Source: a virus. Taken from it: DNA of 23,590 nucleotides. The position numbers and the translations under genes were made by a program. Positions 16,415-22,553 of the stretch are shown piece after piece. The notes beneath the pieces were generated by a model that searched no databases, was not told the origin of the DNA, and saw only the letters and a list, made by a program, of their open reading frames with translations. Numbering within the stretch: the stretch's first letter is position 1; each line of letters begins with the position of its first letter. The stretch covers positions 1 to 23,590 of the IMG/VR virus record IMGVR_UViG_3300030688_000121. The stretch is one strand, 5' to 3'.

Positions 16415-16668
16415 CTCTCCTTCTTGTCGCATTTCAGATTCTGCTACTCCTGTTGAAAGCCTATTTTTCAAAACAGGATGACAAAGAAACTGAACTCAAA
16501 CGCATCGCTGACGAGCAAGCCAAGTTAAACTCAGCCGCTGAAAAGGTCGAAGAATCTAACCGTTATTCTGAAAACAATCCTGCGCTCATGGATCAGTTCC
16601 AAGACGCTATTGACAAGGATAGATTTGATGCAACCCATTCGAAGCCAGAAAACAATAGACCTCATTAA
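16408..16668 (+). CDS. Membrane-anchored coiled-coil protein, candidate i-spanin
   Basis: From ATG 16408 the product is 86 residues: an N-terminal membrane segment (MVALLLVAFQILLLLLKAYF), then a charged helical region (DDKETELKRIADEQAKLNSA and AEKVEESNR) with coiled-coil character. One membrane anchor plus a periplasmic coiled coil is the layout of inner-membrane spanins (Rz type), and the gene lies between a lipoprotein gene and the endolysin gene. The order is the reverse of lambda Rz/Rz1. An alternative start, TTG 16282 with GATGAGG 7 bases upstream, would add 42 residues encoded inside the lipoprotein gene; ATG 16408 itself lacks a clear ribosome site, so the start is uncertain. Confidence 0.45.
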   Translation: MVALLLVAFQILLLLLKAYFSKQDDKETELKRIADEQAKLNSAAEKVEESNRYSENNPALMDQFQDAIDKDRFDATHSKPENNRPH

Positions 16669-17095
16669 GTCATTTGAGAGTTTTAGATCGAAAGCCTATT
16701 TAGATTTAGCAGGAATTCCAACGATTGGATGGGGAACGACAAAAGAAATTCATCTTGGCATGACAGTAACAGAGAAGCAGGCCGAAGAGTGGATCAAGCA
16801 AGATGTAGTAGAGATTGAAAATGCGATTGCTGCCATGATTACCGTTGATTTAAAAGAATCTCAGTTTTCAGCCTTGGTCAGCCTAGCGTACAATATTGGG
16901 GTTCATCATTTTTCATGTTCAACCTTACTCAAGAAACTCAATGCTGGAGATTTAATAGGGACAGCACGTGAATTTCTAAAATGGGACCACTCATGTGGTC
17001 GTACAGTCCATGGACTCTCAAATCGTAGAAAAAAAGAACAGGAGCTTTTTCTTACTCATCTTCCTCCACATCATCAAGTCAATTCATCAACATAA
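16628..17095 (+). CDS. Endolysin, T4-type lysozyme (GH24)
   Basis: This lysozyme cleaves the glycan strands of peptidoglycan to lyse the host. With the start at ATG 16628 (AAGGATAG 8 bases upstream) the protein has 155 residues. The catalytic triad of T4 lysozyme is present with exact spacing: E17 (IKSFESF), D26 (AYLDLAG) and T32 (IPTIGWGTT), matching E11-D20-T26. The family end GLSNRRKKEQELF is present as well. There is no signal peptide or signal-anchor, so it should need a holin to reach the cell wall. An upstream in-frame TTG at 16610 would add six residues. The gene overlaps the membrane/coiled-coil gene by 41 bases. Confidence 0.93.
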   Translation: MQPIRSQKTIDLIKSFESFRSKAYLDLAGIPTIGWGTTKEIHLGMTVTEKQAEEWIKQDVVEIENAIAAMITVDLKESQFSALVSLAYNIGVHHFSCSTLLKKLNAGDLIGTAREFLKWDHSCGRTVHGLSNRRKKEQELFLTHLPPHHQVNSST

Positions 17096-17106
17096 AGGAG
17101 TACACT

Positions 17107-17817
17107 ATGCGAAAAGTAAAAATAGGTTCAGTTATTTTATTAGGCAAGCATCGCCTGCTTTGCGGAGATAGCAGGAACCCAGAACACATCGAAAAGCTGA
17201 TGGATGAAAAGATGGCTGACGCTGTGATTACTGACCCACCTTACAACGTCGATTACAAAGGTGAAGAAGGGGAAGCCATTAAGAATGATCTTCTTTCTGA
17301 GCGACGTTACAAAGACATGCTGTTTCAAACATTTTCAAATTCAATTGATTATAGCAAACGAGGTGCTGCTTTTTATTCCTTCATTGGAACGAATGCTATG
17401 GATCTTGGAATCAGTTCAATTCGAGATGCGGGATGGAAAATTAGGCAAAATCTCATCTGGGCTAAACATCATTTTACTTTGTCCAGGTCCCCTTACCACT
17501 GGAAGCATGAAGCACTTATTTTTGGAGCGGCTCCTGGTGCACCCAGCCCGTGGTATAGTGACCGCAAGCAAACTACTTTGTTAGAATTTCCTATTGAGGT
17601 GAAGGACCGCATTCATCCCACACAGAAGCCCAAGGAATTGATTAAGTACTTATTAAAAAACTCGACCAAGGAGGGGGACATTATTCTTGATCCATTCGGA
17701 GGATCAGGGACAACTTTATTGTCTTGTGAGGCAATGGGACGAAGGGCTTTTATCTGTGAAATTGACCCCAAGTGGTGCATGGCAATTATGGAGAGATGGA
17801 GTAGAAAAATCGTTTAG
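17107..17817 (+). CDS. Orphan DNA methyltransferase (N6-adenine/N4-cytosine, beta class)
   Basis: The 236-residue protein is a D12/N4-class DNA methyltransferase, using S-adenosylmethionine to methylate an adenine or cytosine amino group. The catalytic motif DPPY is at residues 43-46 and the cofactor-binding DPFGGSGTT at 195-203; motif IV before motif I defines the beta class. The opening LGKHRLLCGDSRNPEHI is typical of phage-borne members. No restriction gene is adjacent, so it is an orphan, likely protecting phage DNA from host restriction or marking it. It has an AAGGAG ribosome site and follows the endolysin by 11 bases, so it may be transcribed with the lysis genes. The recognition sequence cannot be predicted. 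Confidence 0.92.
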   Translation: MRKVKIGSVILLGKHRLLCGDSRNPEHIEKLMDEKMADAVITDPPYNVDYKGEEGEAIKNDLLSERRYKDMLFQTFSNSIDYSKRGAAFYSFIGTNAMDLGISSIRDAGWKIRQNLIWAKHHFTLSRSPYHWKHEALIFGAAPGAPSPWYSDRKQTTLLEFPIEVKDRIHPTQKPKELIKYLLKNSTKEGDIILDPFGGSGTTLLSCEAMGRRAFICEIDPKWCMAIMERWSRKIV

Positions 17818-18016
17818 TAGTTTTATTCAAGTGTTTCATATACTTAGAATAGAGAATCCATATGTAACGTACTCTAAGGAGTGTCTATCCTTCACGTAGG
17901 GAGGCCAAGTTGAAAAAAAATAAATTTTATACTTGAAATATTTATAAAAATTTAGTTTATTCGAGATGCTGATATTTTTATGGGCAAAGATTTTTATATT
18001 GAAAGTAGAGTGCCTT

Positions 18017-19006
18017 ATGAAAAAATTTAAATTTTTTATATTTATCTTGTGGTTCTTAAATTCTACTTATGGTTTTGCTACCCTATCTTTTCAAACTAAA
18101 ACCACTTTAAATGGACTTGGAAGTAACTGGGTAAATGACGTGTTTGTGGTTGGAGATACTGTTTATGCTGCTACCGCTGGAGGACTCTCCATTTCTGATA
18201 ATGGGGGTGAAACTTTTGTAAACCGAACTGAAACAGACGGTTTAGGAAGCAACGAAGTATTGGGTGTTTTTGTAGTAAATCAATTCGTTTATGCTGCAAC
18301 CAGATGGGGAGGTCTTTCTATATCATCAGATGGAGGAAAAACTTTTGTTAATCGAACTGAAAATGATGGATTAGGAAGTAATTCAGTTTATTCAGTTTTT
18401 AAGAAAAACAGCATTATCTATGCCGCAACAGAAGAAGGGTTCTCCATTTCTAATGACGATGGAAAAACTTTTGTTAATCGAACTATGGAAGATGGATTAG
18501 GTAGTGATAATACTTGCTATGTCCATGCTATAGATAAGGACCTTATAGTATGCACTGAGGATGGTCTTTCTTTTTCAAGAGATGGTGGAAAATCATTTGT
18601 AAATCGCACATTTCACGATGGGTTAGGAAATAATTGTACTTTCCGTATAATTGGAAATAGAGATCATCTTTATATTGGGACTTCGAATGGTTTCTCTATC
18701 TCTCTAAATGGAGGAAAAACTTTTACTTATAGTCCTGTCAACCCAAAAGCTGCCTATGATAGGGTCTATTGTATTCAGGAAAAAGACGGTGTGATTTATG
18801 CTGGGACTGACGGGGGTGGAATATTCATTTCCACTGATCAGGGTAAGTCATTTATTTGTTTTAATAAGGAAGATGAGTTACCAAGTCAGAGTATTCTTTC
18901 TATCTATGTAAGTGATGTAAAGATTTATGTAGCAACAGAAAAAGGGCTAGCTGTGTCATTTTTACAAACTAATGCTTCTTCTGATGAACAGATTATTCGA
19001 CAATAA
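18017..19006 (+). CDS. Secreted beta-propeller repeat protein
   Basis: The start is set at ATG 18017, which gives a classic signal peptide (MKKFKFFIFILWFLNSTYGF, cleavage after FA); an in-frame ATG at 17966 adds 17 residues before it. The 329-residue protein consists of about seven repeats of roughly 42 residues. The strongest copies read GLGSN-x-V-x-x-VF, then (V/I)YAAT-x-x-G(L/F)SIS, then DGGKTFVNRT; the S-x-(D/N)-x-G-x-(T/S)-F pattern is an Asp-box as in sialidase-type propellers. A seven-bladed beta-propeller exported to the periplasm or outside is the likely structure. Catalytic residues of sialidases are not apparent. The gene is more AT-rich than the phage genes before it and is probably cargo. 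Its ligand is unknown. Confidence 0.75.
   Translation: MKKFKFFIFILWFLNSTYGFATLSFQTKTTLNGLGSNWVNDVFVVGDTVYAATAGGLSISDNGGETFVNRTETDGLGSNEVLGVFVVNQFVYAATRWGGLSISSDGGKTFVNRTENDGLGSNSVYSVFKKNSIIYAATEEGFSISNDDGKTFVNRTMEDGLGSDNTCYVHAIDKDLIVCTEDGLSFSRDGGKSFVNRTFHDGLGNNCTFRIIGNRDHLYIGTSNGFSISLNGGKTFTYSPVNPKAAYDRVYCIQEKDGVIYAGTDGGGIFISTDQGKSFICFNKEDELPSQSILSIYVSDVKIYVATEKGLAVSFLQTNASSDEQIIRQ
18113..18745 (+). repeat. Tandem coding repeat, unit about 126 bases
   Basis: The propeller gene shows repeated DNA at unit length 126-129, for example ACTTTTGT at 18212, 18341 and 18467, each followed by an AA(T/C)CGAAC-type segment and a GG(A/T)(C/T)T(T/A)GG(A/T)A block. The first three to four units are alike in DNA as well as protein, which suggests recent unit duplication or gene conversion. 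Later units have diverged. This is a protein-coding repeat, not a CRISPR array, since there are no unique spacers between conserved copies. Confidence 0.7.
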
Positions 19007-19128
19007 TGCTTACTTAATTATTTTTAATAAATAATAATTTAATCTCTACATTCGTAATAAGATCAAGTAAGAAAAAATTTATTGTAAAATATAAGTTTAG
19101 TTTTTTTTAAAATTTACGATAAAAACTC

Positions 19129-20367
19129 ATGAGGCTTATTGAGTTTAAATCCATTTCTGTATGGATTTGCTTTGCCTATTTTTTTTTATTATTTTCTCAA
19201 AAAATTCATGCTGGTTTCATGACTTATCATGAAGCTATACTTAAAATTGAAGACTCAATTTCAAGTATAGCTGACACAACAAAAAGAGGCATAGAACAAC
19301 ATAAATTTAAACAATGGAAAGCCAGAATAGAACAGATAAGACAATTGAGTCAAGTAGCATCTGTAGAACATCCTGTTGTTATTTCAATAACTTCCAGCCC
19401 TGAACGACTAAAACATGTTCCAACTGTTTTAAGTCTGATTCAAGACCAAATCACCAAAGATTACATTAAAAAAGTGATCATTGTTTTACCTGAAAAATTT
19501 AGAGACAATATGGATTATAATCCAGAAGATATTCAACCTTTGAGCAATCTTCATGAAAAGGTTGAAGTTCAAAGGATTTCAAAAGATCTTGGTCCAATTA
19601 CAAAAATAATCCCCGCTATAGAGTGGGCCAATAAGCATATGAGCTCGGGAAAAGTACTATCAATAGATGATGATATAGCGTATTCACCATCATTAGTCCA
19701 TGTATTAGCTCAGGCTGCACATGAACCAGAAACTGTCTCTAGTGGAGGAGGAAGTAAAAAACAACGATGGAATATTCCTGAAGACTTTCCTCAACAGTTA
19801 CCTCATCATGATTCAAAAAGCGCTAATTATGTAGATGTCATTGAAGGTTACGGAGGAGTCCTTTATCCACTTAATATAAATACTGAACTAATGAAAGCAT
19901 TAGTTGATCCAAAATTTACAAGTCAATCATGTAAACTCTCTGATGATCTCGTAATTAGTTTCGTATTGGCTATTCAAAATATTTACCGAGTCAAAGCTAG
20001 TGGGAGTTTAGTTCCTATTTTCCACATCCCTTATGGGAATCAAGCGGACGCTCTTCACAGTACTGCACCCAGTGATCTACTGATAACAGACTTAAGACAA
20101 GTAGATGCCATTAAGTATCAAGATTGCTATAAAAAACTACGAGAAGTATCTTATGATCATGAACATAAAAAATTTAAAACTACAGAAGAAATTATGGCTG
20201 CCTATCATCAAAAAATACATGAATACGTAGAACAATCATCAGCAGGATGCACGAGTTCATATTCTTCTTCTCCAGATCCACTAGGGCATGTGGCTCAACA
20301 AGGGGCCGAAAGTGTTCGAGTTGTAACAGGTCATGTATTACAAGATCAAGAAGCAGAAAAAAAATAG
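19129..20367 (+). CDS. Exported glycosyltransferase-like protein
   Basis: The 412-residue product starts with a signal peptide (about residues 1-28, ending SQKIHA). Residues about 80-280 look like a GT-A nucleotide-sugar transferase: a first strand VVISITSSPERLKHVP, then KKVIIVLPEKF, the metal-binding motif IDDDIAY (D180-D182), GGVLYPL, and LSDDLVIS (D272-D273), which resembles the late Asp motif of such enzymes. The C-terminal 90 residues are polar and helical, ending in Ser- and Glu-rich sequence. A signal peptide on a glycosyltransferase is unusual, because activated sugars are cytoplasmic; it may be periplasmic, surface or host-delivered. No clear ribosome site precedes ATG 19129. It is probably cargo like the preceding gene, from which a 122-base AT-rich gap separates it. 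Confidence 0.62.
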   Translation: MRLIEFKSISVWICFAYFFLLFSQKIHAGFMTYHEAILKIEDSISSIADTTKRGIEQHKFKQWKARIEQIRQLSQVASVEHPVVISITSSPERLKHVPTVLSLIQDQITKDYIKKVIIVLPEKFRDNMDYNPEDIQPLSNLHEKVEVQRISKDLGPITKIIPAIEWANKHMSSGKVLSIDDDIAYSPSLVHVLAQAAHEPETVSSGGGSKKQRWNIPEDFPQQLPHHDSKSANYVDVIEGYGGVLYPLNINTELMKALVDPKFTSQSCKLSDDLVISFVLAIQNIYRVKASGSLVPIFHIPYGNQADALHSTAPSDLLITDLRQVDAIKYQDCYKKLREVSYDHEHKKFKTTEEIMAAYHQKIHEYVEQSSAGCTSSYSSSPDPLGHVAQQGAESVRVVTGHVLQDQEAEKK

Positions 20368-20429
20368 TTTTTTACTACAACCTTTATTTTCATAAAAAAT
20401 ATTTAACATTCTTTAAATGAAGAAATACT

Positions 20430-21425
20430 CTAAATCCCCAAGAACTTTCCACTGAACTCTCCAGGTCTTGCGTGTAAATATTCCCCTACCGTGGTGAGTT
20501 TCGAATGCCCGAGATTTTTCTGTAAAACATGAAGCGAACACCCACGATCCAAGGCATGCGAAGCGTGGCAATGTCTCAACCAATGAGGCGAGACCTTCCT
20601 AGTAATCCCAGCACGCATAGCTGCATTTTTCACGATCAAATGAATCTGACGAATAGAAATTCTCCCCTGCACTCTTGAAATCAACACAGGGTCAAAATCC
20701 CGAGCGTCTTTTTGCCTGAGCTTCAACAAATCCTGAAAAACTCCAGAAGACAAACCCACCGTTCTTTTCTTGTTCCTCTTGCCAATGACAGTAACTTGTC
20801 CCTCTCCATTTTCTCGCTCTTGGAGAGCATCCCAATTCAGGCTGACCAGTTCACTGACTCGGAGGCCTCCACCATAGAGAACTTTTAGGATGGTTCTGTT
20901 TCTAAAATCAGTGGTCCGGTCGACCATCCTAAAAACTTCTTCTTGAGATAAATAGCGCTCGGTAATCTTATTGTGGGCGTCGATTGATTTTAAGTCTTCT
21001 GCTGGATTCTCTGAGATGTATTTTTTCTTTCTCGCAAATTGAAATAAAGATTTGATGATAGCGACTCTCTGCTTTTGAGTATGTGCGCTTTTGTGTTTTG
21101 CTAAATCCATGAATGATTGAATAAAGGATTCACTCACCTCTTTGAGCGACTTGTCACCTAGACAATCCAGAAGTTCACGGGACACTCGCTTGTAATCGAC
21201 CTGTGTTTTTTTAGCTTTTCCGTGGAGCCAGAGTTTAATCAAATCCTCATCTCGCGCCCAAGAAATTCGAAGCTTTGCCATATCGAGTTCAGACTCAGTG
21301 CTTAGAGGGTCATTTTTAGTATCTGAAGCACTCAAAAATGCAGGGTTTTGAACTGTCCCGATACGTTGATTTTTAGAAATCTCCTGAAAATCTCGCTCGT
21401 TTCCTAGAGGAAAAATCGTGTCCAT
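20430..21425 (-). CDS. Tyrosine recombinase (phage/Xer-type integrase)
   Basis: This 331-residue protein is a site-specific tyrosine recombinase. The catalytic residues are visible: R189 (GGGLRVSELVSLNW), a Lys in the GKRNKKR hairpin (about 216), H281 and R284 (PHWLRHCHASH), H307 (NLGHSKL) and the nucleophile Y316 (TVGEYLH). Residues about 60-145 form the core-binding (SAM-like) domain. The first 48 residues are an extension beyond the usual XerC/D length; M49 is an alternative start, but neither start has a clear ribosome site. The gene lies 19 bases after the antitoxin gene on the same strand, so it may be read from the toxin-antitoxin promoter. It probably integrates the element or resolves its multimers. 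Confidence 0.9.
   Translation of the reverse strand: MDTIFPLGNERDFQEISKNQRIGTVQNPAFLSASDTKNDPLSTESELDMAKLRISWARDEDLIKLWLHGKAKKTQVDYKRVSRELLDCLGDKSLKEVSESFIQSFMDLAKHKSAHTQKQRVAIIKSLFQFARKKKYISENPAEDLKSIDAHNKITERYLSQEEVFRMVDRTTDFRNRTILKVLYGGGLRVSELVSLNWDALQERENGEGQVTVIGKRNKKRTVGLSSGVFQDLLKLRQKDARDFDPVLISRVQGRISIRQIHLIVKNAAMRAGITRKVSPHWLRHCHASHALDRGCSLHVLQKNLGHSKLTTVGEYLHARPGEFSGKFLGI
21327..21351. repeat. 25-base repeat, copy 1 (inside recombinase 5' end)
   Basis: This copy contains ACTCAAAAATGCAGGG and extends to a following TTTTGA. It lies in the first codons of the recombinase gene, encoding residues around 26-33. The second copy is at 22176-22201. The similarity extends beyond the core on both sides with gaps (AGGGTC on the left, GAAATCT on the right), so this is part of a longer, decayed duplication. 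Confidence 0.75.
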
Positions 21426-21444
21426 TGGTTCTAAAACCTAGGAC

Positions 21445-21765
21445 TTAGAGTTTTCTTAAACGAGCCAACGTATCTGGAAATTTCTGTACAAGTAAAATGA
21501 GTGCTGCCGCTTGATCATTCGGTTTGCTACGTCCTTGTTCCCAATTTTGCAACGTCCGCTGATTCACTTGAAGCAAACTTGCAAAGACACCTTGGGAAAC
21601 ATGCAACGTTTCCCTAACATTCCGAATCAGCTTCCCACTGACTTTAGGAAGTTCGATGGATTCTACTTTGTGAGTTTTCAAGGTAAGTTTTTCTTCACGA
21701 TGCTTGCGCATCGATTCAACTCCCTCGACCAGTTCACCAAAAATATTACGTTTTCCGTTTTTCAT
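21445..21765 (-). CDS. higA: Antitoxin, XRE-type HTH (HigA-like)
   Basis: From the ATG at 21765 (AAGGGAAG upstream on the minus strand) the product has 106 residues. It closely fits the family of HTH antitoxins paired with HigB2/RelE-type toxins: an N-terminal segment NIFGELVEGVESM, a linker, then an HTH at residues about 43-95 with VSQGVFASLLQVNQRTLQNW and EQGRSKPN, and an end ALILLVQKFPDTL. It should neutralise the upstream toxin by binding and repress the operon through the palindrome at 22126-22148. A longer frame from 21816 would lie more deeply inside the toxin gene and is less likely. The gene overlaps the toxin end by 20 bases; toxin first, antitoxin second is the hig order. Confidence 0.88.
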   Translation of the reverse strand: MKNGKRNIFGELVEGVESMRKHREEKLTLKTHKVESIELPKVSGKLIRNVRETLHVSQGVFASLLQVNQRTLQNWEQGRSKPNDQAAALILLVQKFPDTLARLRKL

Positions 21766-22120
21766 AGGACTTCCCTTGTTTTCTTTTTTTCGATCGTGCT
21801 TCCTTCTCTGTATCAATCAACACTTTCAAAGCCTTCTTTTGCTGCGAACTTAAATCATCGGCTTCATTCTTGTCGTAGACAGTCAGAAACCAGATTTGCG
21901 CATCATCAGGGAAATGGTAGTAAATCACTCTTAATCCGCCTCGTTTGCCTTTTCCCCTGCGACTATCTAACCATCGCAATTTTCGAAAGCCTCCCGTTCC
22001 TTGAAGCACATCCCCAGCTTCTGGGCTTTCCATCAAGAAGTTCTGCATTTCCCTAAAAGACTCATCGGCCAGATATTGTGCCTGATATCGAGTAAATGCA
22101 GGGGCTTCAATAAACTCCAT
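21746..22120 (-). CDS. higB: Toxin, RelE/HigB family
   Basis: This 124-residue protein matches RelE/ParE-superfamily toxins of the HigB2 type: MEFIEAPAFTRYQAQYL, then PEAGDVLQGTGGFRKLRW and GKGKRGGLRVIYYHF, and WFLTVYDKNEADDLS. Relatives are mRNA interferases that cut mRNA on the translating ribosome. The C-terminal 25 residues are a very basic tail (KEARSKKRKQGKSYEKRKT), longer than usual. The gene is first in a minus-strand group with its antitoxin and the recombinase. The start codon lies five bases after the predicted -10 box, so no ribosome binding site fits and translation is probably leaderless. On a mobile element the pair should serve as an addiction module. Confidence 0.9.
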   Translation of the reverse strand: MEFIEAPAFTRYQAQYLADESFREMQNFLMESPEAGDVLQGTGGFRKLRWLDSRRGKGKRGGLRVIYYHFPDDAQIWFLTVYDKNEADDLSSQQKKALKVLIDTEKEARSKKRKQGKSYEKRKT

Positions 22121-22125
22121 AGCTT

Positions 22126-22148
22126 ACTATACGCTATTTACGTATAGT
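22126..22148. promoter_or_regulatory. Operator palindrome for antitoxin
   Basis: ACTATACG (22126-22133) and CGTATAGT (22141-22148) are exact inverted repeats separated by CTATTTA. The dyad covers the -10 box and most of the spacer of the toxin promoter. Site size and position fit binding of an XRE-type antitoxin dimer, as in other HigA-controlled operons. Confidence 0.75.
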
Positions 22149-22154
22149 TGTCAA
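22126..22154 (-). promoter_or_regulatory. Sigma70-type promoter of toxin-antitoxin operon
   Basis: On the minus strand TTGACA (22154-22149) is followed after exactly 17 bases by TATAGT (22131-22126), a near-consensus promoter. The toxin ATG begins at 22120, six bases past the -10 box, so transcription should start at or next to the start codon. The -10 box and spacer are covered by an operator palindrome, giving direct autorepression by the antitoxin. Confidence 0.8.
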
Positions 22155-22175
22155 TTTTATTTTTACAGGGTCTTT

Positions 22176-22201
22176 AGCACTCAAAAATGCAGGGGTTTTG
22201 A
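22176..22201. repeat. 25-base repeat, copy 2 (upstream of toxin promoter)
   Basis: The core ACTCAAAAATGCAGGG recurs here with one extra G before TTTTGA. On the minus strand the surrounding bases (about 22165-22220) resemble the first 90 bases of the recombinase coding region with small deletions: a GATTTC block, then the core, then a GACCCT block. It is therefore probably a decayed fragment of the recombinase 5' end lying on the other side of the toxin-antitoxin pair. Copy 1 is at 21327-21351. Confidence 0.7.
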
Positions 22202-22341
22202 TCGAAATCTTCAGAAATGTGGGAAATGGGTTTTTTTGAAGGATCTCTCAAAAGTAAGACTATTCTACTAAGGTATACCAGTATTACTTTACTAATTTAA
22301 TATGCTATTACTTCACTCATCCGACTCTTCCACTCAGACTA

Positions 22342-22435
22342 CCACTAATTCCTCTTAGTGGACGTTCGGAGAGACGAGGAAAGCCCCCTTTTTGGGGCAG
22401 CGGGGCACGGATTTTTAGAAATCCATCTCTTTTTT
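22342..22435 (+). ncRNA. Structured non-coding segment: three hairpins and T-tract
   Basis: The gap of about 400 bases from 22155 to 22553 has no credible gene. Its left part holds the decayed repeat and an AT-rich stretch. From 22342 come three hairpins: CCACTAA/TTAGTGG (22342-22361, 6-base loop), GCCCC/GGGGC (22383-22398) and GGATTT/AAATCC (22409-22424, 4-base loop), the last followed by TTTTTT at 22430-22435 like an intrinsic terminator. A second GGGGC at 22402-22406 could compete for the same GCCCC arm. It may be a small RNA, or the leader and attenuator of the downstream gene. I see no convincing promoter and do not recognise a known RNA family. Confidence 0.35.
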
Positions 22436-22453
22436 AAAACTCGGAAAACTCGG
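22436..22453. repeat. Tandem 9-base repeat
   Basis: AAAACTCGG occurs twice without a gap (22436-22444 and 22445-22453), directly after the T-tract of the hairpin cluster and just before a TATAAA at 22454-22459. A repeat of this kind next to an AT-rich -10-like box may be a regulator site for the HicB-like gene downstream. The 9-base spacing is not a full helical turn. Confidence 0.4.
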
Positions 22454-22553
22454 TATAAACATAGAATATCTCTGTACCAAAAGTTTTTACTGGATTAAAT
22501 CCTGGAGATGATGGAAGATTTTAAAAAATAGCGTACCGTTCAAAAAGGAATTT

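Noticed and set aside
17687-17899. Plus-strand 70-residue frame after the methyltransferase
   Set aside because: It mostly re-reads the methyltransferase 3' end in another frame, and has no ribosome site or recognisable sequence.
18113-18745. Regular repeats as a possible CRISPR array
   Set aside because: The repeat unit is about 126 bases, stays in frame, and encodes beta-propeller blades. There are no short repeats alternating with unique spacers.
20409-20424. TTCTT/AAGAA dyad between the convergent glycosyltransferase and recombinase genes as a bidirectional terminator
   Set aside because: The stem has only five weak pairs. The T-runs near it are part of a generally AT-rich gap, so support is too low.
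21327-22201. The 25-base repeats as attL/attR of the prophage
   Set aside because: They enclose only the toxin-antitoxin pair and part of the recombinase gene, and one copy is recombinase coding sequence. A decayed duplication explains them better.
22372-22398. GAGGAAAG segment as a fragment of RNase P RNA
   Set aside because: The match is only a few bases and the rest of the conserved RNase P core is absent.
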